16,064 nucleotides of DNA, taken from positions 1 to 16,064 of the forward strand of contig CAZXEU010000167.1 of NCBI GenBank assembly GCA_964639665.1, read 5' to 3'. The stretch is from CAZXEU01 sp964639665 (lineage in GTDB: Bacteria; Bacteroidota; Rhodothermia; Rhodothermales; Bin80). Shown one piece after another: positions 7,092 through 13,911 of the stretch. The position numbers and the translations under genes are program-made. Under the pieces are notes generated by a model that worked only from the letters and a program-made list of their open reading frames with translations, was not told the DNA's origin and did no database searches. Each line of letters opens with the position of its first letter. Position 1 is the stretch's first letter.

Positions 7092-8204
7092 ATGCATTTG
7101 AGTCGCCTTCTGCCCACCGTTCTGTTCGGATCCTGCACCCTTGCCGCGCTCGGACAGGACCGCGCCATCACGTTTCCGGACGTGGTGCAGTATCACACGC
7201 TGGCTTGTGATTTTCACATGCATACGGTCTTTTCGGACGGAAGCGTGTGGCCAAACATTCGGGTGCAGGAAGCGCTTCGGGATGGGCTCGACGCCATTGC
7301 GACAACCGAACACCTGGAATACCTGCCGCATCAAGACGACATCCCGCATCCGGACCGCAACCGCGCCTACGAGATCGCGAGCGGGCAAGCCGAGGACGAG
7401 GATCTCCTGGTCATCAATGGTTCCGAGATCACGCGCGGCATGCCGCCGGGGCATTCCAATGCCATATTCATTGAGGATGCCAACCGCCTGTTATTGGACG
7501 ACCCTGTGGAAGTGTACAGGGAGGCTCAGAACCAGAATGCCTTCATATTCTGGAACCACCCGAACTGGACTTCGCAGCGAAGCGACGGTATGGCCACGCT
7601 TACCGACATGCACCGGATGCTGATTTCCGAAAACCTGCTGCACGGCATTGAGATCGCCAACGAAAACACGTATTCCGACGAAGCCCTTGCCATCGCGCTT
7701 GAGCATGATCTTACCCTCCTTGGCACCTCCGATATTCACGGACTGGTGGACTGGGAGTTCGAGGTCCCGGAGGGGGGTCACCGTCCTGTTACGCTGGTGT
7801 TTGCAACCGAACGTTCCAAGGAGGCCATAAAGGAGGCGCTCTTTGCCCGGCGCACGGCGGTCTGGTACCGAAACACGCTCATCGCTCGCGAGGCGGAGCT
7901 GATGCCGCTACTCTATGCTTCGCTAAAGGTGTCTGCAGCCCGCTACACGGGCCAAACCACGGTGCTTGCCGTCACGCTCACAAACGATTCGGATGCCCAT
8001 TTCATGCTACGGAACCGGTCACCGTACACGTTTCACGCAGACGCCGACCTCATCGAAGTACCACCGCACGGCGAAGTCACGGTCGATGTCAAGACCGTGG
8101 AGGCCGCCTCCTCCGTCACACTGGAATTTGAAGTGCTGAATGCCTTGACGGCGCCGGGAACGCACCCCGTCGTGGCACTGGAAGTTACGCCGGAGGAGAA
8201 CTGA
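7092..8204 (+). CDS. Exported PHP-domain phosphodiesterase, copy 2 (intact)
   Basis: Metal-dependent phosphoesterase, 370 residues, resembling the Sb-PDE-type phosphodiesterases widespread in Bacteroidota. The N-terminus (MHLSRLLPTVLFGSCTLAALG) is a Sec signal peptide, probably cut near ALG-QD (about 21/22). A lipobox ending at Cys15 (LFGSC) is a weaker alternative. PHP metal ligands are all visible: H42, H44 and D49 (DFHMHTVFSDG), E73/H74, E112 (GSEITR), H121, H156 (FWNHP), E187, D214/H216 (TSDIH). A C-terminal beta-rich domain covers about 275-370. The ATG at 7092 is chosen because copy 1 has an ATG with the same preceding bases (CCCAGCC). A TTG 66 bases upstream is in frame but would put a non-hydrophobic tail before the signal. 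It converges with phoX, with one base between the stops. The substrate is not known. A phosphodiester is inferred from the family. Confidence 0.88.
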   Translation: MHLSRLLPTVLFGSCTLAALGQDRAITFPDVVQYHTLACDFHMHTVFSDGSVWPNIRVQEALRDGLDAIATTEHLEYLPHQDDIPHPDRNRAYEIASGQAEDEDLLVINGSEITRGMPPGHSNAIFIEDANRLLLDDPVEVYREAQNQNAFIFWNHPNWTSQRSDGMATLTDMHRMLISENLLHGIEIANENTYSDEALAIALEHDLTLLGTSDIHGLVDWEFEVPEGGHRPVTLVFATERSKEAIKEALFARRTAVWYRNTLIAREAELMPLLYASLKVSAARYTGQTTVLAVTLTNDSDAHFMLRNRSPYTFHADADLIEVPPHGEVTVDVKTVEAASSVTLEFEVLNALTAPGTHPVVALEVTPEEN

Positions 8205-8205
8205 T

Positions 8206-9582
8206 CTAGGCCGATCGCCACGGCCCCGTGATGGCGAGGGTCAAGCCGTCATGCTGGATGTTTACGAACAGGGTCGTGCCATCAGGAGAAAACGTGGCCC
8301 CCGCAAGCTCCGAGTTGCTCAAGGCATTGCGTCCGAACTTGTAGATGCCGCCTTCGGGATTGATGCCCACCAGGAACTGCTCGCCTGAGCCGTCCTCGCA
8401 GACGATCAGGTCACCCCAGGGCGTAACCGTCAGATTGTCAGCATTGTCAATCAGCCCCGCGTCGTTCGGCTCCACGAATAGGTCCAGCAGGCCGGGATGA
8501 TCTGACTCCTCGCTTGCCCCTTCGTACGGACTAGGCCGGTATCGCCAGATTTGTCCGGACTGATTCCGGCCTCCGTTGGTGCAGGCAAAGTAAATGGCTT
8601 CGTTTCCGTACCACATGCCTTCACCGCGCGCAAAACGCGCCGCACCGGAGGCAAAACCCCTGTAACGCAAATCGTCTTCGGGAGACCCAATGTCCTCCAG
8701 GTCTATCCAGTGCACCTGCAGCTGTTCACCGACGGCGACGGCCGCATCTTCCCAGTTTCGCGTATCGAGACTCGCTCTGTCCCTTATTGCCAGAGCCTGC
8801 AGCCTGCCACCTTCCTGCAGGCGCCCCGGCACGAGCGGCAGAAACCGGTAGATCAGGCCATCGTGGGTATCTTCCGTCTGGTAGATGGCGTGCGAGGAAG
8901 GGTCGACCGCGATGGCTTCGTGATTGAAGCGGCCCATGGCCAGGAGCGGAACGGGCTCCGCCAGCTGCGGCTGCATGCTCGCAGGCACCTCGAAAGGATA
9001 GCCATGATCCCGGCTCAGACTGTCACCCGCGCGCTCTACGGTTTCCTCGCAGGTAATCCAGGTGTTCCAGGGCGTGAGGCCACCCGCGCAGTTGCGAAGC
9101 GTCCCGGCCAGACTCAGGTACTGGGCTTCCATGCGCTGCGAATCCGTATCGTAGACCAATGTTGTCGTGCCCCCGAGGCATGGTATTCCCTCCCTACCTG
9201 CATCGTAAAAGGCCTCCTCCGGCAACCGGTCGAGGAGTTCCAGATTGGCGCCGAAGGCCCCCAAGGCCGGATCACTGCCGCTGTTTAACTCGTGATTGCG
9301 AATCAGTATGGTGCGGCCATTTTCTGCCGCGAACGTCGCCATGCCGTCCGGCAGCCCGGGAACCAGAAACCCGTCCGTCATCGGGTCCGATGTCCGGGAA
9401 AGGATGCTGTAGGCGAATCCTTCCGGCAGATCCATGACGCCTTCCGGATCCCGGACCAGTGGCCCAAACGGCTCCAGGAGCGGCTGCGTGCGACTGGCAC
9501 AGCCCGTTAGCGTATGCAGGCCTGCGAAGCCCGCGGCAAAGGCCGCGGAGGTCTGCAGAAAGTGGCGACGAGACAGGGACAT
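8206..9582 (-). CDS. PhoX-family (DUF839) phosphatase, Tat lipoprotein
   Basis: PhoX family proteins are Fe/Ca-dependent alkaline phosphatases acting outside the cytoplasm. The 458-residue product starts MSLSRRHFLQ, a twin-arginine signal (SRRHFL, 4-9), followed by a hydrophobic stretch and lipobox LTGC with Cys28, so it is probably a Tat-exported lipoprotein. Family hallmarks are the segment GFLVPGLPDGMATF (71-84), NHE (96-98), GGTTTLVYD (137-145), NCAGGLTPWNTWITCEE (164-180) whose Cys165 matches the iron-ligand Cys of PhoX, FNHEAIAVDP, the run through GEGMWYGNEAIYFACTNGG, and the closing ATFSPDGTTLFVNIQ. A frame extension of 50 residues upstream (to 9732) lacks coding character and would bury the Tat signal, so 9582 is chosen. 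It is shorter than the classic PhoX of about 600-700 residues. It may be a phosphatase or a related esterase. It faces PHP copy 2 convergently. Confidence 0.9.
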   Translation of the reverse strand: MSLSRRHFLQTSAAFAAGFAGLHTLTGCASRTQPLLEPFGPLVRDPEGVMDLPEGFAYSILSRTSDPMTDGFLVPGLPDGMATFAAENGRTILIRNHELNSGSDPALGAFGANLELLDRLPEEAFYDAGREGIPCLGGTTTLVYDTDSQRMEAQYLSLAGTLRNCAGGLTPWNTWITCEETVERAGDSLSRDHGYPFEVPASMQPQLAEPVPLLAMGRFNHEAIAVDPSSHAIYQTEDTHDGLIYRFLPLVPGRLQEGGRLQALAIRDRASLDTRNWEDAAVAVGEQLQVHWIDLEDIGSPEDDLRYRGFASGAARFARGEGMWYGNEAIYFACTNGGRNQSGQIWRYRPSPYEGASEESDHPGLLDLFVEPNDAGLIDNADNLTVTPWGDLIVCEDGSGEQFLVGINPEGGIYKFGRNALSNSELAGATFSPDGTTLFVNIQHDGLTLAITGPWRSA

Positions 9583-9989
9583 GACGCGAGGCTGGCAGTG
9601 TTGGGAATTCGGCTGATAATGCCTTCTGTGAACGGATTGCGACTCTATTGGTGCCACGCGCGCGCGATGCGGGATCTTTGGAATTCGATGCGGGCGGCTC
9701 GCGGGATGAGCCGTACAACTGATACTTGCCAATGTTTGCGAAACGGCGAGGGTTCCGCAGAGTCCGTGCGCGCTGCATTGGCATTCGCACCCGTGGCTCT
9801 TGGACCAGGCCCCGCACGGTCGCAGCTCATCGCGCCAGTGGTGTGGTGATGCGGAGCCGGACGCCTACTGCTGGTGCATTGCCCCTCTGCAGGAGCACCC
9901 GGGCCCCACGCATTGGGATCTCGGTGCCGGAACCGCATGCGGCATTGACCATAACTACGATAGTCCGCGAAAAAGACAAGGTGGCTGAC
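9583..9989. other. Divergent intergenic region (407 bases) between phoX and propeller gene
   Basis: No gene is supported here. Short open frames exist on both strands (for example 9645-9938 leftward), but their Arg/Pro/Ala-rich translations look like non-coding G+C-rich sequence. The region must hold promoters for phoX (leftward) and the beta-propeller gene (rightward). A TTGACC at 9945-9950 followed by A+T-rich bases is the only promoter-like spot on the plus strand, and it lacks a matching -10 at normal spacing. Confidence 0.5.
9978..9984 (+). promoter_or_regulatory. Ribosome binding site of the propeller lipoprotein gene
   Basis: AAGGTGG lies five bases before the ATG at 9990. It is one of the few clear Shine-Dalgarno-like sites in the window. 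Together with the signal peptide starting at that ATG, it decides this start over the longer open frame beginning at 9726. Confidence 0.6.
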
Positions 9990-11171
9990 ATGGTACGAAT
10001 CGGTACTTACTTTCTGCGCGTCTTGCCGGTGCTATTGATTGTGTCGGTGGCTCTTCCGGCTTGCACTGCCTCGGAAGATGAAGCGGATACGGTGCAGGGA
10101 AGGCTTGTCCATCCGGTGCCGGAAGCCATCCCCGGCTTCGCCCAGGCCCGTGATTTTGTGGGCGGCGACGGCAATGCGATGGAGGGCAGCCAGCTACGGG
10201 CGGTCGTCCAGACTCTGCAATCGGCGGCCAAGGCAATGACGATCGGTGTTCTCGAAGGTGACGAGCAATATGTGCTTGGACGAGTTGCCGACATCGAGGT
10301 GGACAGTGACGGCAACATGTACGTGCTGGACTCCGAATTCAGTGAGGTTCGGATTTACAGCCCGGAGGGCACGTTCCTCTTTGCGGTAGGCGGACCCGGT
10401 GAAGGGCCCGGGGAATTCCGCTCACCCCGATCCCTCGATCTGGATCCGGCCGGCCGGATCCTCGTCGCGGACAGGACGCATGAAATCACAGTATTTGAGC
10501 GCACGGGTGAAACTTACCGGTCGGCAAGGGCCGTGCCGCTACCTTTCGAACCGAATGGCATGTGTGTAGGGAACGACGCCCTCCTCGTGCAGGGAATTGC
10601 GGAAGACGACTCTGATGTCATTACTCGTTTCTCTCTTTCCGGCGAAGAGCTGGGCTCCTTCGGCGAGAGCTATGAGACCGGTTCCTTTGCGGTGCGGACT
10701 TTCCTGACTAGCGGGCGCCTTGCCTGCACGCGGCAACCTGAATCCGTGATGTACTTTCCCCTGCTTTTTCCGGCAGCCTACAGCTACTCCTTTGAGGGAC
10801 ACATGCAGTGGATTGTAAGGCTTGCCGGGTACGAACCGCTTGAGATGGTTCAGGAAGGAAGAGGGGTGTCCTTCAATACGCTGAGCTCGTTTGACCAGGT
10901 AACGGCAGCCGTGCCCGTGCCGGAAGGGTACGTAATCCTCCAGATTGCTACCACCACGGAGGAGAGCAGGAGCGCCCTGGAAGGGGAAAGGCATTCCGAA
11001 CTAAGAACATACCTGATGTCGGCGCGGACCGGCGGGGCGGTTTACGTGGGCAGCGCGCTGCCACGGATTTACGCGGTTACGGCCGAGCACATGTATACTG
11101 CCCGAACATATCCATTCCCTCAAGTGAGCGTGTATCGCTTTGCCCGCCGGCTTACGGGTCCAGCCGCCTGA
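9990..11171 (+). CDS. 6-bladed beta-propeller (NHL-like) lipoprotein
   Basis: Exported lipoprotein of 393 residues. The N-terminus MVRIGTYFLRVLPVLLIVSVALPAC is a signal sequence with lipobox LPAC (Cys25). An acidic linker (ASEDEADT) follows. NHL-type propeller blades are visible from about residue 95: VADIEVDSDGNMYVLDSE, VRIYSPEGTFLFAVGG, then GEGPGEFRSPRSLDLDP and ILVADRTHEITVFERTG. This is the GxGPGEF-plus-VxDxxxxxVxVF pattern of 6-bladed beta-propeller proteins common in Bacteroidota and Gemmatimonadota. Blades later in the protein (from about 190) are degenerate. No catalytic residues can be pointed out. The role is unknown, with ligand or protein binding at the cell surface most likely. 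It stands alone on the plus strand, divergent from phoX and convergent with the oxidoreductase gene. Confidence 0.82.
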   Translation: MVRIGTYFLRVLPVLLIVSVALPACTASEDEADTVQGRLVHPVPEAIPGFAQARDFVGGDGNAMEGSQLRAVVQTLQSAAKAMTIGVLEGDEQYVLGRVADIEVDSDGNMYVLDSEFSEVRIYSPEGTFLFAVGGPGEGPGEFRSPRSLDLDPAGRILVADRTHEITVFERTGETYRSARAVPLPFEPNGMCVGNDALLVQGIAEDDSDVITRFSLSGEELGSFGESYETGSFAVRTFLTSGRLACTRQPESVMYFPLLFPAAYSYSFEGHMQWIVRLAGYEPLEMVQEGRGVSFNTLSSFDQVTAAVPVPEGYVILQIATTTEESRSALEGERHSELRTYLMSARTGGAVYVGSALPRIYAVTAEHMYTARTYPFPQVSVYRFARRLTGPAA

Positions 11172-11234
11172 TCTGCACCTCGAGGCTATACGCTATGGAC
11201 CGGGGGCTCACATCCCGGCACTGATTGCACATTA

Positions 11235-11254
11235 GCGGATCAGTCGCGATCCGC
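11235..11254. terminator. Hairpin after the propeller gene, possible terminator
   Basis: GCGGATC-agtcgc-GATCCGC is a perfect 7-base stem with a 6-base loop, starting 64 bases after the propeller stop codon, between two convergent genes. There is no T-run on either side, so it is not a standard intrinsic terminator. It may still help end transcription or stabilise the mRNA end. The rest of the 293-base gap (11172-11464) shows no gene. Confidence 0.35.
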
Positions 11255-11464
11255 GCCGGTAACGTCCGAGTGTTGACCCGTGTGGCTATCCATCCGGGAT
11301 TGCGGTATATTCGGTGCAGTCAAGCAGCGTTGTACTTCGCTTGACCCGTCCCCCAAGAGTCTTCATCGATGCGAAACCAATTGCCTAGGAAAAGCCTCGC
11401 ACACCCAGGCCGGCGGCCCACGGAATCTTGAGAATTGTCGAAGCAAATGCTGTCGCCCGCACTG

Positions 11465-12532
11465 CTATGCTTGCATACGGTCAATCTCCAGTTCCGCGAA
11501 TTCATTCAACAGCTCCAGGCCGTAGGCCGTTGACGGCGTTTGATACCCAACTGCGAAGTTGCCCTCCAGGACATTGATAGCGATCTGCACGGCTGCCCTA
11601 GCCGTGAATCCATAGGGATCGGCGACCCGCAAGCGCGCTGCGCTGAGTACGCCCGACGCACCCTCCATTTCAGCGACATATGTCGCGCTGCTCCTCTGCC
11701 TTTGCGCGGGATCCGGTCCCGCGGGAAATAGATCTATCAGCTTGCGGCCCATGCGCTGCGCCAGCCTGGTACTCAGCATCCGGCCAAAGCGCCGACTCAG
11801 TCCAGACACGAACCTGAAACGCGGGCTCGCCTTGATGTACGTTTCCACATCGGGAATCCCCGTGGACCAGTAGGCGGTCGAAACATCGCCTAGGGCGCTG
11901 ACGAGCGCGGGCTCGGCAGCTCCTTCGAACCGGAACGCGTGGCTAAGGCTTCCGGCGGCAACACGCACGATGCTGCCGCCTCGCCGCACTCGCAAGTTGT
12001 TGACGCATTCCAGATTGGTTTTCGCGGTCCCGCGGGACATGGGACACCGGGCATGGAGGGCAAGGCGCAGCATGCGAGCGTCCGGGCACCGCTGTGCAAG
12101 GTCTGCAATCAGCAGATCGCTGGGCACAACGTCAAATCCTGCACCGGGCAGCACCATGATGCCGGCCTGCTGCGCCCGGTTAGCCTCGGCCGCGAGCGCT
12201 TCGAAAACTGCGATTTCACCCGTAATGTCCATATAGTGTGTGCGGGAGCGGAGGCAGGCCTCGAACATGGGCGTCGCGGTCTCGGAAAAAGGGCCCGCAC
12301 AATGCAGCACAACAGAGATGTCCTGCAGGGCATGAACCAGACGGTCGTGCTCGACAAGACGCACGGCGCGCCCCTCAAGTCCGCACTCCTGTGCCAACGG
12401 CAATACCATGGCTGAGCTTCTTGCCGCGAGAACCGGATGGAGATCGCGCCCGATTGCCTCCGTCACCACGAGCCGGCCAGTAAAGCCCGTGGCCCCGTAT
12501 ATCATGAGCTTGGCGCGCTTTGCCGCAGGCAT
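11465..12532 (-). CDS. Saccharopine dehydrogenase-like NAD(P)-binding oxidoreductase
   Basis: Protein of 355 residues with an N-terminal Rossmann fold: AKLMIYGATGFTGRLV, with the dinucleotide-binding GATGFTG at 13-19, then VLHCAGPFSE (about 73-82), YMDITGE and MVLPGAGFDVVPSD. This is the pattern of the saccharopine dehydrogenase NADP-binding family, including trans-acting enoyl reductases of polyketide and lipid metabolism, many of which are uncharacterised. Substrate cannot be told from the sequence. The start MPAAKRAKL is placed at 12532 because it puts the Rossmann strand at the usual distance from the N-terminus. A frame extension to 12643 reads as non-coding, and the inner ATG just before IYGATG is an alternative. 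It follows the esterase gene in the same direction after 131 bases, so it may be the last gene of that operon or have its own promoter. Confidence 0.83.
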   Translation of the reverse strand: MPAAKRAKLMIYGATGFTGRLVVTEAIGRDLHPVLAARSSAMVLPLAQECGLEGRAVRLVEHDRLVHALQDISVVLHCAGPFSETATPMFEACLRSRTHYMDITGEIAVFEALAAEANRAQQAGIMVLPGAGFDVVPSDLLIADLAQRCPDARMLRLALHARCPMSRGTAKTNLECVNNLRVRRGGSIVRVAAGSLSHAFRFEGAAEPALVSALGDVSTAYWSTGIPDVETYIKASPRFRFVSGLSRRFGRMLSTRLAQRMGRKLIDLFPAGPDPAQRQRSSATYVAEMEGASGVLSAARLRVADPYGFTARAAVQIAINVLEGNFAVGYQTPSTAYGLELLNEFAELEIDRMQA

Positions 12533-12663
12533 ACGCCCAATGGTTGTCAGTAACTGCGTTCTATAAACGCCACGCGGCACTACAAGGCGAAAGTGCTGCC
12601 GCAGCCGAGCAGATTCCACCGCACTCCCGATCCGGCCCCGCAAGGCAACCGCATCGGCACGAC

Positions 12664-13911
12664 CTAATCCGAACCACCAGCCGGGAAGAAATGCTCCAGC
12701 GCATCCATGAGATGCACCCGCCAGTTGCCCCAGGTATGGCCTTCAGGATATTCGTGATAGACATGATCGTAGCCCTTGGCTAAAAGTACTTCCCTGAAAC
12801 GCCTATTGGCGGCGAGGAAATCAATTTCGTCATCCGGGAGCCATCCCTGGCCCACCTTGCGTTCATACAGGCCAATGTCGACATAAAGGCGAATCGGCTT
12901 AGGGCTGGCCGTCCGAATGGCCTCTATCAAGGCGTCACCCTGCAAGGAAAGATAGCCTGACTGGCTGTAGCCGAGACCGAATACATCGGGTTGCTCAAAC
13001 GGGATGTAGACGCTCGCCAGGCCTGCGTAGGAATCGCCGGCCACCAAGCGCTCCGACGGCCTGTCTGTCAGGCGGTAGTGCTCCTCGACAAAAGGCACCA
13101 GCTCGTCCGCCATGAATTGCGCGTAATCCGGGTTCAGGCCGTACTCGGTCATCCGGTTCGGCATGCCGGCCTGGTGCCTGTTGGGCGGTGAAATGAATAC
13201 TGCCACGACCGGCACGATCGCTCCCGATTCGATCAGGAAATCCAATGCAGCAGGCGCGTGGGCATACTCGATATAGTCCAGCCCGTCCAGGATGAAAACT
13301 GCGGGATAACGGGCGCTCGAAGGCGCGTACCCGGGCGGTACGTACACGTGAATCTCCGTCTGATAGCCCATAATGCCGGCAGGCAATAGGTGCCGCTCCA
13401 CGCGTTCGTAATCCCCTGGCGTGCCAACGCGGACGGAGTCGAATACGCTCGGATATGCAAATCCCGGCATGGCGAACTCCGAGTGGGCGCCCAGGCCGCT
13501 GAGTACCTGAAAGCGGCAAAGCGGATCGGTAACCGGAGGCAAATCATCCAGCAGCAGCAGATACTCCAGACGTGCTCCTTCCGGATACGTCCCGCGATAA
13601 TAGTGCACATCGGTGCCTGCTATGCGCTCCATTTCGATTTCGGCGGCCCACTGGGTCATGTCACCCGTAATCCGCACCCGACTGGCAGGTCCCCGGTAGA
13701 CAAAGACAGCCGTCGTGTCGCTTTCCGGAACAGGAGTGCCCGTGGCCTTCACCCGCTGCATGAAGGCCTCCACAAGATCTTCGCGCGAGGACTGCTCCGG
13801 CGCCGACGCGACGTCGCGCACCAGCTTGTCTATGTCAGGCATGCGCTCCTTCGTACAAGCGGCGAGCAAACTGGAAACGGCCAGAACCACTGCCAGGGAT
13901 CGAAACATCAT
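12664..13911 (-). CDS. Lipoprotein esterase of the enterochelin-esterase (Fes/esterase D) type
   Basis: Alpha/beta-hydrolase of 415 residues, anchored outside the cytoplasm. The N-terminus MMFRSLAVVLAVSSLLAAC is a lipoprotein signal with lipobox LAAC (Cys19). Residues about 65-130 form an E-set/CBM48-like domain (VRITGDMTQW, then RLEYLLLLDD) typical of Fes-like esterases. The hydrolase domain follows: YQTEIHVYVPPGY (183-195), YPAVFILDGLDYIEY, nucleophile motif GDSYAG with Ser294, an acidic residue probably D345 or E350, and His392 in EGHTW. The start ATG (13911-13909) overlaps the upstream TGA as ATGA, which implies translational coupling. The adjacent ATG at 13908 is an alternative. The upstream neighbour is glycosidase-like, so an ester on a carbohydrate is a reasonable substrate guess. 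The window has no siderophore genes to support enterochelin. Confidence 0.86.
   Translation of the reverse strand: MMFRSLAVVLAVSSLLAACTKERMPDIDKLVRDVASAPEQSSREDLVEAFMQRVKATGTPVPESDTTAVFVYRGPASRVRITGDMTQWAAEIEMERIAGTDVHYYRGTYPEGARLEYLLLLDDLPPVTDPLCRFQVLSGLGAHSEFAMPGFAYPSVFDSVRVGTPGDYERVERHLLPAGIMGYQTEIHVYVPPGYAPSSARYPAVFILDGLDYIEYAHAPAALDFLIESGAIVPVVAVFISPPNRHQAGMPNRMTEYGLNPDYAQFMADELVPFVEEHYRLTDRPSERLVAGDSYAGLASVYIPFEQPDVFGLGYSQSGYLSLQGDALIEAIRTASPKPIRLYVDIGLYERKVGQGWLPDDEIDFLAANRRFREVLLAKGYDHVYHEYPEGHTWGNWRVHLMDALEHFFPAGGSD

Larger units (their letters stand above)
6459..8204. repeat. Tandem duplication, copy 2 (pyk relic, intergenic, PHP gene 2)
   Basis: Right unit of the tandem repeat, 1746 bases, within two bases of the left unit's length. 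It starts directly after the stop codon of PHP copy 1 and ends at the stop codon of PHP copy 2. Contents in order are the decayed pyk N-terminal fragment (leftward), a spacer that aligns with 5182-5347, and the intact PHP gene 2. Beyond 8204 the sequence belongs to the single-copy phoX gene, which fixes the right edge of the duplicated unit near the PHP stop codon. Confidence 0.88.

Noticed and set aside
8215..8237. Inverted repeat TCGCCA ... TGGCGA just past the PHP copy 2 stop, as a terminator
   Set aside because: It lies inside the phoX coding region, its stem is broken by a bulge, and no T-run follows on the plus strand.
9645..9938. Short leftward open frame between phoX and the propeller gene
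   Set aside because: Arg/Pro/Ala-rich translation, no domain, no ribosome site, and it would sit in the promoter region of two divergent genes.
11273..11311. TTGACC and TATATT as a promoter pair
   Set aside because: The spacer would be 27 bases, too long, and no gene follows in that direction.
11280..11525. Short plus-strand open frame in the gap before the oxidoreductase gene
   Set aside because: It runs into the 3' end of the oxidoreductase gene in antisense and its translation has no features.
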